From Actinoplanes sp. NBC_00393 (GTDB taxonomy: Bacteria; Actinomycetota; Actinomycetes; Mycobacteriales; Micromonosporaceae): a stretch of DNA of 64,000 nt. The position numbers and the translations under genes were made by a program. Positions 15,528-23,932 of the stretch are shown here, one piece after another. The notes below the pieces were generated by a model, which saw only the letters and a list, made by a program, of their open reading frames with translations, searched no databases and was not told where the DNA came from. Numbering within the stretch: the stretch's first letter is position 1; each line of letters opens with the position of its first letter. Location of the stretch: the NCBI RefSeq assembly GCF_036053395.1, contig NZ_CP107942.1, forward strand, positions 8,388,501 through 8,452,500, in the 5' to 3' direction.

Positions 15528-16430
15528 TCAAAAGATCGATTGGGTGCGCAAGACGGCCGCACCGAGCAACAACAGCAGGATCGCCGTCAGGCCGACGGCC
15601 TGTTTGAGCCCGCGGCGCGGCAGCCTGGGGTAGGCCAGCACCGCGGCCGCGGCAGCACCGGTGGCCAGGCCGCCCAGGTGGCCGGCGATCGAGATGTACG
15701 GAATCGTGAACGTGAAGATCAGGTTCGTGACCAGCAGCGGGATCATCGGGCCGGGGTCGCGCAGGAGCCGCCGGTTCACCACGATGACCGCGGCGATCAG
15801 ACCGAAGGTGGCCGTGGAAGCGCCCGCGGAGGGCTGGTTCGGCGCCTGGAAGACGTAGGCCGCGACGTTGCCGCCGAAGCCGGCCAGCAGATAGAGCGCG
15901 GCGAAGCGCATCGGGCCGAGCTGGGCCTCGAGGTACCGCCCGATCTGGGCGACCAGCATCATGTTGAGCAGCAGGTGGACCGCGCCGTAGTGCAGGAACA
16001 TCGCGGTGACCAGTCGGTACCACTCGCCCTCGGCGATGCCGTGGATCTCGCCGCCGTAGAAGGCGTAGCCGAGCACCTCGCCGAAATCGGTCAGCGGGGT
16101 GCCGGTGCCGAGCAGGCCGAAGAAGCCGCCCGCGCCGGCGATGGCCTTCGGGCCGCCGACGATCGCGGACGCGATCATGACGAGCGAGTTGATCGCGATG
16201 ATCCCGGTCGTCACGTAGCCGAGCTGGCCGGCGCGACTACCGCCGAAGGCGGTGCGCGCCGGCCGCTGGCTGCGGCGTCCCTCTTTGACGCACTCCGGAC
16301 AGTGGTGGCCGACCACGGCGTCGTTCATGCAACTCGTGCAGATCGGACGGTCGCAGCGGCTGCACCGGAGCAGCGTCTCCCGATCCGGATGGCGATAGCA
16401 CACCGGTGTCGTCGAGGGCGCCTCACTCAT
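15528..16430 (-). CDS. Rhomboid intramembrane serine protease with N-terminal B-box zinc finger (300 aa)
   Basis: An N-terminal Cys/His cluster (CYRHPDRETLLRCSRC, then CTSCMNDAVVGHHCPECV) is a B-box-type zinc finger. Six to seven membrane helices follow, with the catalytic serine in GASTATFGL (usually GASGAxFGL) and the catalytic histidine in AGHLGGLATG. The loop-1 region (EWYRLVTAMFLH, HLLLNM) is also conserved. Actinobacterial rhomboids of this layout probably cleave membrane-anchored proteins; the substrates are unknown. The start lies 7 nt after a TACCTT -10, suggesting a leaderless mRNA whose promoter is inside the end of the upstream cyclophilin gene. Confidence 0.92.
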   Translation of the reverse strand: MSEAPSTTPVCYRHPDRETLLRCSRCDRPICTSCMNDAVVGHHCPECVKEGRRSQRPARTAFGGSRAGQLGYVTTGIIAINSLVMIASAIVGGPKAIAGAGGFFGLLGTGTPLTDFGEVLGYAFYGGEIHGIAEGEWYRLVTAMFLHYGAVHLLLNMMLVAQIGRYLEAQLGPMRFAALYLLAGFGGNVAAYVFQAPNQPSAGASTATFGLIAAVIVVNRRLLRDPGPMIPLLVTNLIFTFTIPYISIAGHLGGLATGAAAAAVLAYPRLPRRGLKQAVGLTAILLLLLGAAVLRTQSIF

Positions 16431-16437
16431 GGCACCA

Positions 16438-16443
16438 AAGGTA
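16438..16443 (-). promoter_or_regulatory. -10 element for leaderless rhomboid mRNA
   Basis: TACCTT on the minus strand ends 7 nt before the ATG at 16430, so the transcript would start at or next to the start codon. No ribosome-binding site is present. Confidence 0.5.
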
Positions 16444-16449
16444 CCCGGG

Positions 16450-16974
16450 TCAGGAGCGCTCGATCTCCACGCGCTCGATCACCACGTCCTCGCGGGGCCG
16501 GTCGCCCGGGCCGGTCGGCGTGTTCGCGATCGAGTCGACGACCTTGGCGGACTGCTCGTCGGCGACGGTGCCGAAGATCGTGTGCCGCCGGTTCAGGTGC
16601 GGGGTCGGTGCGACCGTGATGAAGAACTGCGAGCCGTTGGTGCCCGGGCCGGCGTTCGCCATGGCGAGCAGGTACGGGCGGTCGAAGAAGAGCTCCGGGT
16701 GGAACTCGTCACCGAACTGGTAGCCCGGGCCGCCACGGCCGGTGCCGGTCGGGTCGCCGAGCTGGATCATGAAGCCGGCGATGACCCGGTGCGAGATGGT
16801 GCCGTTGTAGTACGGCCCACTGCCCTTCTGACCAGTGCGCGGGTCGGTGTATTCCTTCGTGCCCTCGGCCAGTTCCACGAAGTTGCGGACGGTCGCGGGG
16901 GCGTGATCCGGGAAGAGCTGGAGCCGGATCGCGCCATGGTTGGTGTGCAGGGTGGCGTAAATGTTCTCGGCCAC
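16450..16974 (-). CDS. Cyclophilin-type peptidyl-prolyl isomerase (174 aa)
   Basis: All core cyclophilin blocks are present: FVELAEGTKEY, YYNGTISHRVIAGFMIQLGDPTGTGRGGPGYQF, LLAMANAGPGTNGSQFFITVAPTPHLNRRHTIFG. The Arg and Phe of the active site (HRVI, SQFF) are conserved. No signal peptide is seen, so it is cytoplasmic (PpiA-like). The GTG start at 16974 follows GGGAG with 5-nt spacing; the frame is open further upstream but has no comparable signal. Confidence 0.93.
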   Translation of the reverse strand: MAENIYATLHTNHGAIRLQLFPDHAPATVRNFVELAEGTKEYTDPRTGQKGSGPYYNGTISHRVIAGFMIQLGDPTGTGRGGPGYQFGDEFHPELFFDRPYLLAMANAGPGTNGSQFFITVAPTPHLNRRHTIFGTVADEQSAKVVDSIANTPTGPGDRPREDVVIERVEIERS

Positions 16975-17106
16975 GGGTACTCCCGTCTGCGGTGATGGGA
17001 CTGTTCTCGTGCAATTCGGATCCTCCCCCATGTCGTGGATCCGGCGGCGCGGGGGTACCCGAGAAGGCAACATGGCCTGGGAGAAGACCACAGGAGGTGG
17101 GCACTG

Positions 17107-17676
17107 GTGTTCGCAACGATTCGCCGTCGGCGCCGCAGCACGAAGATGCGTAACGAGCTCAACCAGAGCATGGATCATTTCAAGCGCGCGGCTTCCCTGG
17201 CGGCGCAGGAGACCAGCGCGACCGTCGGACCCAAGATCAACGCCGCCAAGGACCGGGTTCAGCCGGCCGCCACGAAGGCCAAGGACGCGGCCACCAACAG
17301 CTGGGACTCGGCGCTCGCCGCGCTGACCCCGCTGGTGGCCACGGCGACCGAAAGCGTCCGGCACACCGGCAAGGTGACCAAGAAGCAGGCCAAGAAGCAG
17401 GCCAAGGCCGCCAAGAAGCTGGAGCGCAAGGCGGAGAAGGCGTACGGGCGCAAGCAGCGCCGCGGCAGCCGGATGTTCGGGTACGCGCTGCTCGGCACCG
17501 CGGTCGGCGTCGGCGCCGCGTACTACGCGCGACGCCGTCGGGACGCGCAGTGGGAGGAGTACGACCCGGCCACCACCTCCGCGCAGACCGGTGCCGACGA
17601 CGCGGCGTTCGAGCCGATCGAGCCGACCGCCTACACCACGTCGAACGGCACGGTCGCCGACAAGAGCAAGCCCTGA
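17107..17676 (+). CDS. Basic alanine/lysine-rich protein with C-terminal membrane segment (189 aa)
   Basis: The N-terminal two thirds are predicted to be helical and rich in Ala, Lys and Gln (KKQAKKQAKAAKKLERKAEKAYG), resembling apolipophorin or histone-like coiled regions. A short hydrophobic helix (FGYALLGTAVGVGAAYYA) and an acidic tail follow. Similar proteins are common in actinomycetes (DUF5324-like), function unknown. GTG 17107 is supported by AGGAGG 9 nt upstream. It converges on eccB with an 11-bp gap. Confidence 0.7.
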   Translation: MFATIRRRRRSTKMRNELNQSMDHFKRAASLAAQETSATVGPKINAAKDRVQPAATKAKDAATNSWDSALAALTPLVATATESVRHTGKVTKKQAKKQAKAAKKLERKAEKAYGRKQRRGSRMFGYALLGTAVGVGAAYYARRRRDAQWEEYDPATTSAQTGADDAAFEPIEPTAYTTSNGTVADKSKP

Positions 17677-17686
17677 CAGGCCGCCG

Positions 17687-18994
17687 TCACGGTCGCCCGG
17701 CCCGGACCGGATCCAGGGCCGGGCCGGCCGGCAGGTACGCGACGAGTTGCGCCGGCACCGCCCGGGGCGAGGAGTTCGGGTACCCGAAGCGGCCCAGCAG
17801 ATCGCGACTGGCCAGCGGATAGCGACGGCCGGTGTCGGTGACCAGATGCACCGTGCCGATGCTGGCCGGGACGTCCGGTGAGGCCGCCGCGACCACGAGC
17901 GCGCCCCGGCCCCGGGCCACATGCACGCGGTCCATCCGGGTCGGGCCGGCCGGGAGCGCGCCGGCCGGAAAGGACGGGTTCAGGCGTACGCCCGCCGAGG
18001 CGCCGCCCCCCGAAAGAGTGACGCACGCCCGCGCCGGATCCTCCACGAGCTGGGGCACCCGGGGCGGGAGCCCCGCGCTGTCCGCCAGCCGGACAGCCGA
18101 GCCGGGCAGCTTCTGGAACGCCGCACCGATCGTGGTCGCCGGCGCCAGCAACCGCGCCTGGGTCTCGGTGACCGGGGCGATCCCGTCGCGCAGCACCACC
18201 GCGAACTGGCTGCCGTCGGTCACCACCTCACCCGCCCGCCGCCCGGCGATCACCGACGGGCGCCCCGCACCCGGGATCACCGGTGCGGCCAGATCGGGGC
18301 CGGCCGGAATCGCGTCGACCCAGGCCGCCGGGACGAGCCACGCACGACGGCCGTACCAGCCGAGCGCGCGCTGAATCGTGTCCACCCGGTCGGCGGCGAG
18401 CAGGAAACGCCGGTCGGCGTGCACCAGATGGGTACGCCCCGCCTCGTCCCGGACCAGCAGCCCACGATCACCCGGCGCAGCGCCGTCGGACGGGGTGAAC
18501 CCGACCAGCAGAGTGCTCTGCCTGTTGTCCGTGCAGACCGACCAGTCGCCGGTCAACAGGTCACCGGCGGCCGGCAGGGAATCCGGCGCGCCCGGGATGC
18601 CGAGCGGCTCACCCAGCGGGACCTTGGCCAGCTTGTCGGCGCGCACGGTCTTCACCTGCGGACGGGCGCCACCGGCCAGCAACACCCCGGACGTGTAGTT
18701 GAGGATCGGGTGCAGGCGGCCGTCGGTGGGCAGGTAGACGTACCGCGCGCCGGTGCCCTTCTCCAGCAGGACCGCGTCCGGGTCGGTCGGCTCGGTCATG
18801 GTGTGGCCGGTGAACAGCCCGTACGCCGCGGTGCCGCCGAGGATCAGCGCGGCCAGCAGAACCCCGATCAGCGCGGTCGTGCCGGCCCGGCGCATCGGCG
18901 AACGCTGTGGGTCGGGATCGTGCGTGACCAGGGCCGCGACCACGCGCTGCATCGAGAACTGGTACGAGTGCAGCTCATCCTGACGCGACGGCAT
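17687..18994 (-). CDS. eccB: Type VII secretion protein EccB (435 aa)
   Basis: The protein begins with the characteristic MPSRQDELHSYQFSMQRVVAALV cytoplasmic helix, has one membrane segment (ALIGVLLAALILGGTAAYGLF) and a large extracytoplasmic domain with pseudo-repeats. Conserved pieces such as YVYLPTDGRLHPILNYTS and the later RYPLASRDLLGRFGY are typical EccB. EccB is part of the ESX membrane complex. The start ATG 18994 is preceded by AAGGTGG. No other ESX gene (EccC, EccD, EccE, mycosin, EsxA/B) is in the window, so it is detached from a locus, which is odd. Confidence 0.92.
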   Translation of the reverse strand: MPSRQDELHSYQFSMQRVVAALVTHDPDPQRSPMRRAGTTALIGVLLAALILGGTAAYGLFTGHTMTEPTDPDAVLLEKGTGARYVYLPTDGRLHPILNYTSGVLLAGGARPQVKTVRADKLAKVPLGEPLGIPGAPDSLPAAGDLLTGDWSVCTDNRQSTLLVGFTPSDGAAPGDRGLLVRDEAGRTHLVHADRRFLLAADRVDTIQRALGWYGRRAWLVPAAWVDAIPAGPDLAAPVIPGAGRPSVIAGRRAGEVVTDGSQFAVVLRDGIAPVTETQARLLAPATTIGAAFQKLPGSAVRLADSAGLPPRVPQLVEDPARACVTLSGGGASAGVRLNPSFPAGALPAGPTRMDRVHVARGRGALVVAAASPDVPASIGTVHLVTDTGRRYPLASRDLLGRFGYPNSSPRAVPAQLVAYLPAGPALDPVRAGRP

Positions 18995-19003
18995 CACGCC
19001 ACC

Positions 19004-20110
19004 TTAGAGCCATCCGTTTCGCCGTAGTGACCGGTAGAGCAGCACAGTGATCACCGAGAGGACGGCGATCAGGGCGGGGTAGCCGTACTTCCAGTCGGTC
19101 TCCGGCATGTAGTCGAAATTCATCCCGTAGACGCCGGCGAACGCTGTCCAAACCGTGGCGATGGCCGCCCAGGAGGCGATCTTCCGCATGTCGTTGTTCT
19201 GGTCGACGGTCACCTGCGCCAGGCGTGCCTGCAGGATCGAGTTCAGCAGGTCGTCGTACGACGAGACCTGCTCCACAGTCCGCGTGAGGTGGTCCTGGAC
19301 GTCCCGGAAGTACCGGCGGATCTCCTTCGGCACCACACCCTGGCTGCCGGTGATCGCCGCGAGCGGCCGCTGCAACGGCACGACCGCCCGGCGGAACTCC
19401 ACGAGTTCCCGTTTGAGCTGGTAGACCTGCTGGATCGGGGCGCTCTTGTCGCGCGAGAAGACGCCCTCCTCGATGATGTCGAGATCCGCCTCGACCTGGT
19501 CAGCCACCTCGAGGTAGTGGTCGACGACCCGGTCGGTCACCGCGTACGCCACCGCCCACGGCCCCTGCTCCAGCAGCACCGCCCGCTGCGACTCCAGGTC
19601 GGCCCGGACCGGCGCCATCTCGGAGGCGTCGCCGTGCCGGACGGTGATGACGAACCGCTCACCGATGAAAATCATCATCTGGCCGGTCTCCACCACCTGC
19701 TGACTCTCGGTCAGCTCCTGGTGCGGGACGTACCGCGCGGTCCGCAGGACCAGGAAGTGCACCGCGCCGAACTGCTCCAGCTTGGGCCGCTGCTCGGCCT
19801 TGACCGCGTCCTCCACGGCCAGCTCGTGCAGCCCGTAGGTCCGCGCGATCGCCGCCATCTCGCCCTGGGACGGCTCGTGCAGCCCCAGCCAGACGAAAGC
19901 GCCGTCCTGCCGGCAGGCTTCGATCAGCGCCCGGTCCGGGGTGAACTCACCCGGCATCCGCTTGCCCTCGACGTAGACCCCGCAGTCGACCACCGAGGTC
20001 GCGGCATGACCGCGGGCGCCGTTCGGCTCGGCGTTCTCCCCGTTGGTCAGGAAGCCACGCATCCGCTCGGCGAGGGTCCTCCCGAGCGGGCGGCCACGGT
20101 TCTCGGTCAT
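19004..20110 (-). CDS. corA: CorA-family magnesium/cobalt transporter (368 aa)
   Basis: A long cytoplasmic helical funnel domain is followed by two C-terminal membrane helices with the signature YGMNF at the end of the first, the Mg2+ selectivity motif. ALIAVLSVITVLLYRSLRRNGWL is the second helix. ATG 20110 has a strong GGGGGAGG box; upstream in-frame residues (to 20341) are Arg/Ser-rich and lack CorA similarity. It lies 9 bp downstream of eccB's start on the same strand, so the two might be co-transcribed, corA first. Confidence 0.92.
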   Translation of the reverse strand: MTENRGRPLGRTLAERMRGFLTNGENAEPNGARGHAATSVVDCGVYVEGKRMPGEFTPDRALIEACRQDGAFVWLGLHEPSQGEMAAIARTYGLHELAVEDAVKAEQRPKLEQFGAVHFLVLRTARYVPHQELTESQQVVETGQMMIFIGERFVITVRHGDASEMAPVRADLESQRAVLLEQGPWAVAYAVTDRVVDHYLEVADQVEADLDIIEEGVFSRDKSAPIQQVYQLKRELVEFRRAVVPLQRPLAAITGSQGVVPKEIRRYFRDVQDHLTRTVEQVSSYDDLLNSILQARLAQVTVDQNNDMRKIASWAAIATVWTAFAGVYGMNFDYMPETDWKYGYPALIAVLSVITVLLYRSLRRNGWL

Positions 20111-20160
20111 AGTCCAACCTCCCCCTCCGAACGGCAAACCAATCGAGGCTACCCGGAGGA

Positions 20161-20190
20161 TCCCGTGCCGACCCGTAGGCCGGCACGGGA
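20161..20190 (-). terminator. Hairpin terminator after the aminotransferase
   Basis: A perfect 10-bp stem, TCCCGTGCCG/CGGCACGGGA, with a 10-nt loop begins 9 bp past the stop codon of the leftward aminotransferase gene and before corA. Confidence 0.8.
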
Positions 20191-20198
20191 AACCGCGC

Positions 20199-21293
20199 TC
20201 AGCCCCGGACCTCCTCGATGGCGTCGGCGATCCGCCGCACGCCCTCGTCGATCTGGTCGACGGTGACCGCCGAGTACGCCAGCCGCAGCGAGTGCCGGCC
20301 ACCCTCGAGCAGGAAGTCGCTGCCCTTGACGACCGCGACACCCTTCTTCATGGCCGCCGGGAACAGCTTGTCGACGTCCACGTCCTCGGGCAGGTCGACC
20401 CAGAGGAAGTACCCGCCGTCCGGCTCGGTGAAGGTGGCGCCCGGGATGTGCTTGCGGATCGACTCGGCCAGCACCCGGGCCCGTTCGCCCAGTGCCGCGC
20501 TGACCGTCCGGACCGACTTCTCGATGTCGCCGGAGACGCAGAACTGGTGCACGATCGCCTCGGAGACCATGCCCGGCGAGATGTAGAGGTTGGTGGCCTT
20601 CTTCGCGATCGCGTCGATCAGCGCGGCCGGGCCGACCAGGTATCCGACGCGTACGCCGGGGCAGACCGTCTTGGTGAAGCTGGAGGCGTGCACGACCAGG
20701 CTGTTCGTGTCCTGCGACAGCATCGAGGGCAACGGCTCGCCGCGGAACCGGATGTCCACGTACGGGTCGTCCTCGAAGATGATGAACTCGTACTGCTCGG
20801 CGAGGGCCAGCAGCGTCTGCCGCTTCTCCGCGGAGAGCGTGACACCGGCCGGGTTCTGGTAGTTCGGGATGATGTGCGCGAGCTTCGGCCGCACCCCGGA
20901 CTCGAGCAGGGTGCGCAGCTCGTCGACGTCGATGCCGTCCGGCTGGACCGTGACCTGGTGCACCTTGGCGCCCAGGTTCTGCAGGTTGAGCAGCGTACGG
21001 TCGTAGGTCGGCTTCTCCACCACCACGTCGTCGCCCGGCTTGACCAGGTGGCCGAAGAGGAACGCGTCCGCCTGCAGGGAGCCGTTGGTCACGATGACCT
21101 GGTCCGGGGAGACGTTGTGCTTGTCGGCGATCCACTTGCGCAGCGGGAGGTAGCCGACAGAGGTGCCGTAGGCGGTCACACCGGCCGGATCGGCGTCGAA
21201 GGCACGCGCCGCCGCGGCCTTCAGGCCCTCAACGTCGACGATGTCCAGCGACGGAGCGCCACGGGCGAAGGAGATCAGCTGCTCAGCGGTCAT
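20199..21293 (-). CDS. PLP-dependent aminotransferase, fold type I (364 aa)
   Basis: The class I/II aminotransferase fold is clear: TNGSLQADAFLFGHLVKPGDDVVVEKPTYDR, PNYQNPAG (substrate/PLP pocket), FEDDPYVD (Asp pairing with PLP N1) and SSFTKTVCPGVRVGY with the Schiff-base Lys. The closest style is the LysN/2-aminoadipate or MocR-like aminotransferase group, without the HTH domain of MocR regulators. The start ATG 21293 lies 22 nt after a TATAGA -10. It is divergent from the nucleotidyltransferase operon and may serve the same pathway, but that is inference. Confidence 0.88.
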   Translation of the reverse strand: MTAEQLISFARGAPSLDIVDVEGLKAAAARAFDADPAGVTAYGTSVGYLPLRKWIADKHNVSPDQVIVTNGSLQADAFLFGHLVKPGDDVVVEKPTYDRTLLNLQNLGAKVHQVTVQPDGIDVDELRTLLESGVRPKLAHIIPNYQNPAGVTLSAEKRQTLLALAEQYEFIIFEDDPYVDIRFRGEPLPSMLSQDTNSLVVHASSFTKTVCPGVRVGYLVGPAALIDAIAKKATNLYISPGMVSEAIVHQFCVSGDIEKSVRTVSAALGERARVLAESIRKHIPGATFTEPDGGYFLWVDLPEDVDVDKLFPAAMKKGVAVVKGSDFLLEGGRHSLRLAYSAVTVDQIDEGVRRIADAIEEVRG

Positions 21294-21315
21294 GCTGAAC
21301 AGCTTAGAAGCCGGG

Positions 21316-21321
21316 TCTATA
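21316..21321 (-). promoter_or_regulatory. -10 element upstream of the aminotransferase
   Basis: TATAGA on the minus strand in the 124-bp divergent region, 22 bp before the start. No clear -35 is seen. Confidence 0.4.
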
Positions 21322-21417
21322 CCATTTTCCCTGCGGCCCTCGCGAGTCCTGCTGATGGGACAGGGACCGCTATCCTCGCTGGGCAACCCCGCTCCTCGCT
21401 CTGGAAGGACCCACCCC

Positions 21418-22149
21418 ATGATCGGTCTGGTACTCGCTGCCGGCGCTGGGCGCAGGTTGCGCCCGTACACGGACACGCTGCCCAAGGCGCTTGTCCCCGT
21501 GGACGGGGAAACCACGATCATGGACATCTCACTGCGCAACCTCGCGGCCGCCGGTCTGACCGACGTGACGATCGTGGTCGGCTACCAGGCCGGCGCGGTG
21601 GAGGAGCGGGTCGAGGCGTTCCAGCAGAAGTACGGCGTCACGATCTCCCTGGTGCACAACGACAAGGCCGAGGAGTGGAACAACGCCTACTCCCTCTGGC
21701 TGGCGCGGGACCACTTCGCGCAGGGCGCCCTGATGGTGAACGGTGACACCGTGCACCCGGTCAGCGTCGAGCACACGCTGCTCGCGAAGCGCGGACCGAG
21801 CATCCTGCTCGCTGTCGACACTGTGAAGAAGCTGGCCGACGAGGAGATGAAGACCGTCTTCAATGCAGATGGCCAGCTCACCAAAATCACGAAGCTGATG
21901 GAGCCCACCGAGGCGTACGGCGAGTACATCGGCGCCAACATCATCGAGGCCTCGGCCGCCGGCAAGCTGGCCGACGCCCTGAAGACGACCTTCGAGCGCG
22001 ACCCGAACCTGTACTACGAGGACGGCTTCCAGGAGTACGCGAACCGGGGTGGCGAGGTCCGCGCCGCGGAGATCGGCGACCTGCCCTGGGTCGAGGTCGA
22101 CAACCACGACGACCTGGCCAAGGCGCGGGAGATCGCATGCCGCTACTAG
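21418..22149 (+). CDS. Sugar/alcohol-phosphate nucleotidyltransferase, COG1213-like (243 aa)
   Basis: The N-terminal LVLAAGAGRRLRPYTDTLPKAL is the nucleotide-binding signature of the NTP_transferase fold, with the metal-binding MVNGDT in the middle. The short size and WNNAYSLWLAR block resemble phosphocholine or inositol-1-phosphate cytidylyltransferases more than hexose enzymes. It probably makes a CDP-alcohol from CTP and an alcohol phosphate. ATG 21418 follows GGAAGGA. Its stop overlaps the next gene by 13 bp, so the operon is translationally coupled. Immediately downstream genes encode a possible alcohol-phosphate source and a CDP-alcohol user. Confidence 0.85.
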   Translation: MIGLVLAAGAGRRLRPYTDTLPKALVPVDGETTIMDISLRNLAAAGLTDVTIVVGYQAGAVEERVEAFQQKYGVTISLVHNDKAEEWNNAYSLWLARDHFAQGALMVNGDTVHPVSVEHTLLAKRGPSILLAVDTVKKLADEEMKTVFNADGQLTKITKLMEPTEAYGEYIGANIIEASAAGKLADALKTTFERDPNLYYEDGFQEYANRGGEVRAAEIGDLPWVEVDNHDDLAKAREIACRY

Positions 22150-23198
22150 CCCGTAGCGTCCAGACCCCGCTGCACATCGAGGTGCGGCGGGGCGCGGTCG
22201 CCGACCTCGGCAAGATCCTTGCCGACGGCCGGATCTCCTCCGGCGGCGAGGTCGCCGTGGTGGTCGGCCCCGGCCTCGGCGAGAAGGTCGTCGAACTGCT
22301 GCGCCCGTCGCTGCGCTCGGCCGAGGTGTTCGTGACCGGCGGGGGCACTCTCGACGCGTCGCTGGAGCTGGCCGGCAAGCTGCGGGCCGGGCACTACGAC
22401 GCGGTGGTCGGCATCGGCGGCGGCAAGACCGTGGACACCGCGAAGTACGCGGCCAGCCGCTGGGGCCTGCCGATGGTCTCGGTGGCGACCAGCCTGGCCA
22501 ACGACGGCATCGCCTCGCCGGTGGCCAGCCTGATCCACGAGGGCATCAAGGGTTCGTACGGGGTGCACATCCCGTTCGGCGTCGTCGTCGACCTGGACTT
22601 CGTGGAGAACGGGCCGGAATCGGTCAACCGGGCCGGCATCGGTGACGTGATCAGCAACATCAGCGCGCTGGCCGACTGGGAGCTGGCCCGAGAGGTGCGC
22701 GGTGAGCCGGTCGACGGCCTGGCCGCCTCGCTGGCCCGGATGGGCGCCGAGGCGGTGCTGACCATGCCCGGCGACATGAGCGACGACGCGTTCGTGACGG
22801 TGCTGGCCGAGGCGCTGATCTCCAGCGGTCTCGCGATGGCGGTCTGCGGCAGCAGCCGGCCGTCCAGCGGCGGCTGCCACGAGATCATGCACGCCACCGA
22901 CTCACTCTTCCCCGACACCGCCTCGCACGGCGAGCTGGCCGGGCTCGGTGCGCTGTTCTGCACGTTCCTGCGCGGCGACGAGCGGCGCTTCGGGCAGATG
23001 TCCGAGTGCCTGGCCCGGCACCAGCTGCCGCGTACGCCCTCCGACGTCGGCCTGGACACCGAGCAGTTCGTGCGGATCGTCGAGTTCGCCCCGCGGACCC
23101 GGCCCGATCGCTACACCATCCTCGAGCACCTGGCCATGACGCCGGACGAGATCCGGCAGAAACTCGCCGAGTACGACGATGCCGTCGCAGCCCACTGA
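22137..23198 (+). CDS. Glycerol-1-phosphate dehydrogenase family (AraM/EgsA-like) protein (353 aa)
   Basis: GIGGGKTVDTAKYAA is the dinucleotide-binding signature of the GldA/dehydroquinate synthase fold. SLANDGIASP corresponds to the substrate/metal region of sn-glycerol-1-phosphate dehydrogenases, and SSRPSSGGCHEIMHATD and TASHGELAGLGALF supply the two metal-binding His. The family reduces dihydroxyacetone phosphate to sn-glycerol-1-phosphate, the archaeal lipid enantiomer; AraM does so in Bacillus. Related dehydrogenases acting on inososes or other ketoses cannot be excluded. The gene overlaps both neighbours (13 and 20 bp). Confidence 0.85.
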   Translation: MPLLARSVQTPLHIEVRRGAVADLGKILADGRISSGGEVAVVVGPGLGEKVVELLRPSLRSAEVFVTGGGTLDASLELAGKLRAGHYDAVVGIGGGKTVDTAKYAASRWGLPMVSVATSLANDGIASPVASLIHEGIKGSYGVHIPFGVVVDLDFVENGPESVNRAGIGDVISNISALADWELAREVRGEPVDGLAASLARMGAEAVLTMPGDMSDDAFVTVLAEALISSGLAMAVCGSSRPSSGGCHEIMHATDSLFPDTASHGELAGLGALFCTFLRGDERRFGQMSECLARHQLPRTPSDVGLDTEQFVRIVEFAPRTRPDRYTILEHLAMTPDEIRQKLAEYDDAVAAH

Positions 23199-23898
23199 GC
23201 CGGCGCCCACGGCCGCCGACTACTACTCGGTGAACCGGGGCGGCGGCCTGTTCAGTGAGGGGATCAGCCAGCGGATCGGCGCCCGGATCGCGGTGCAGGC
23301 GCACCGGCGCCACCTCACCCCCACCGTGCTCACCATCTTCAACCTCGGGCTCGGGTGCCTGATCTCGTTCGTGGTGATCGCCGCGGCCGGCCCGGTGGCC
23401 GAGGGCAGCATCTGGGCGGCGCCGATCGGCCTGCTCGCGCTGATCGGCTGGCAGCTGGCGTACGCGTTCGACTGCTCGGACGGCCAGCTGGCGCGGGTCA
23501 CCGGGCAGTCCAGCTCGGCCGGCGCCCGGCTCGACGTGCTGTGCGACGTCGCGGTGCAGTCCTCGCTGGTCGCGGCGCTGGCCGCCACCGCGAAGGCGCA
23601 GGAGCCGGACACCCCGGCGTGGCTGCTGGCCGCGTTCGCCGCGACCTGGATGGTCAACCTGGTCACCTCGGTGATGCAGAGCGGCGAGCAGGCGTCGAGC
23701 ATGGTGACCAGCCGGTCCCTGCCGATCCGGGCGGTCAAGCTGGTCCGCGACTACGGCGCCGTGGTGGCCCTGGCCGGCGTGGTGCTCACCGTGGCGCCGC
23801 AGTGGACGGTCTGGTTCGTGGCCCTGTTCACCCTGATCAACGGCGGTTTCCTGGCCGCCAGCATCGCCTTCACCGGCCGCGCCGCGCTGCGCGGCTGA
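23179..23898 (+). CDS. CDP-alcohol phosphatidyltransferase family membrane protein (239 aa)
   Basis: The signature DG-x2-AR-x8-G-x3-D-x3-D is exact (DGQLAR, then eight residues, GARLDVLCD). Several membrane helices surround it. This family attaches a phospho-alcohol from a CDP carrier to another alcohol, as in phosphatidylinositol, phosphatidylglycerol or di-myo-inositol-phosphate synthesis. The partner operon genes suggest that the CDP-activated group is made by the first gene. The start at 23179 overlaps the previous gene. A strong terminator overlaps the stop. Confidence 0.9.
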   Translation: MPSQPTEPAPTAADYYSVNRGGGLFSEGISQRIGARIAVQAHRRHLTPTVLTIFNLGLGCLISFVVIAAAGPVAEGSIWAAPIGLLALIGWQLAYAFDCSDGQLARVTGQSSSAGARLDVLCDVAVQSSLVAALAATAKAQEPDTPAWLLAAFAATWMVNLVTSVMQSGEQASSMVTSRSLPIRAVKLVRDYGAVVALAGVVLTVAPQWTVWFVALFTLINGGFLAASIAFTGRAALRG

Positions 23899-23921
23899 GC
23901 CGGCCGCGCGGCCGGCTCAGC
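23894..23921. terminator. Bidirectional terminator
   Basis: A perfect 12-bp stem, GCTGAGCCGGCC/GGCCGGCTCAGC, with loop GCGC overlaps the stop codon of the CDP-alcohol transferase and precedes the convergent arylsulfotransferase stop. Confidence 0.85.
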
Positions 23922-23932
23922 CGCGGCCGGCC

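Noticed and set aside
17107..20110. Complete type VII secretion locus
   Set aside because: Only eccB is present; the neighbours are a basic membrane protein, corA and cyclophilin, none of them an ESX component.
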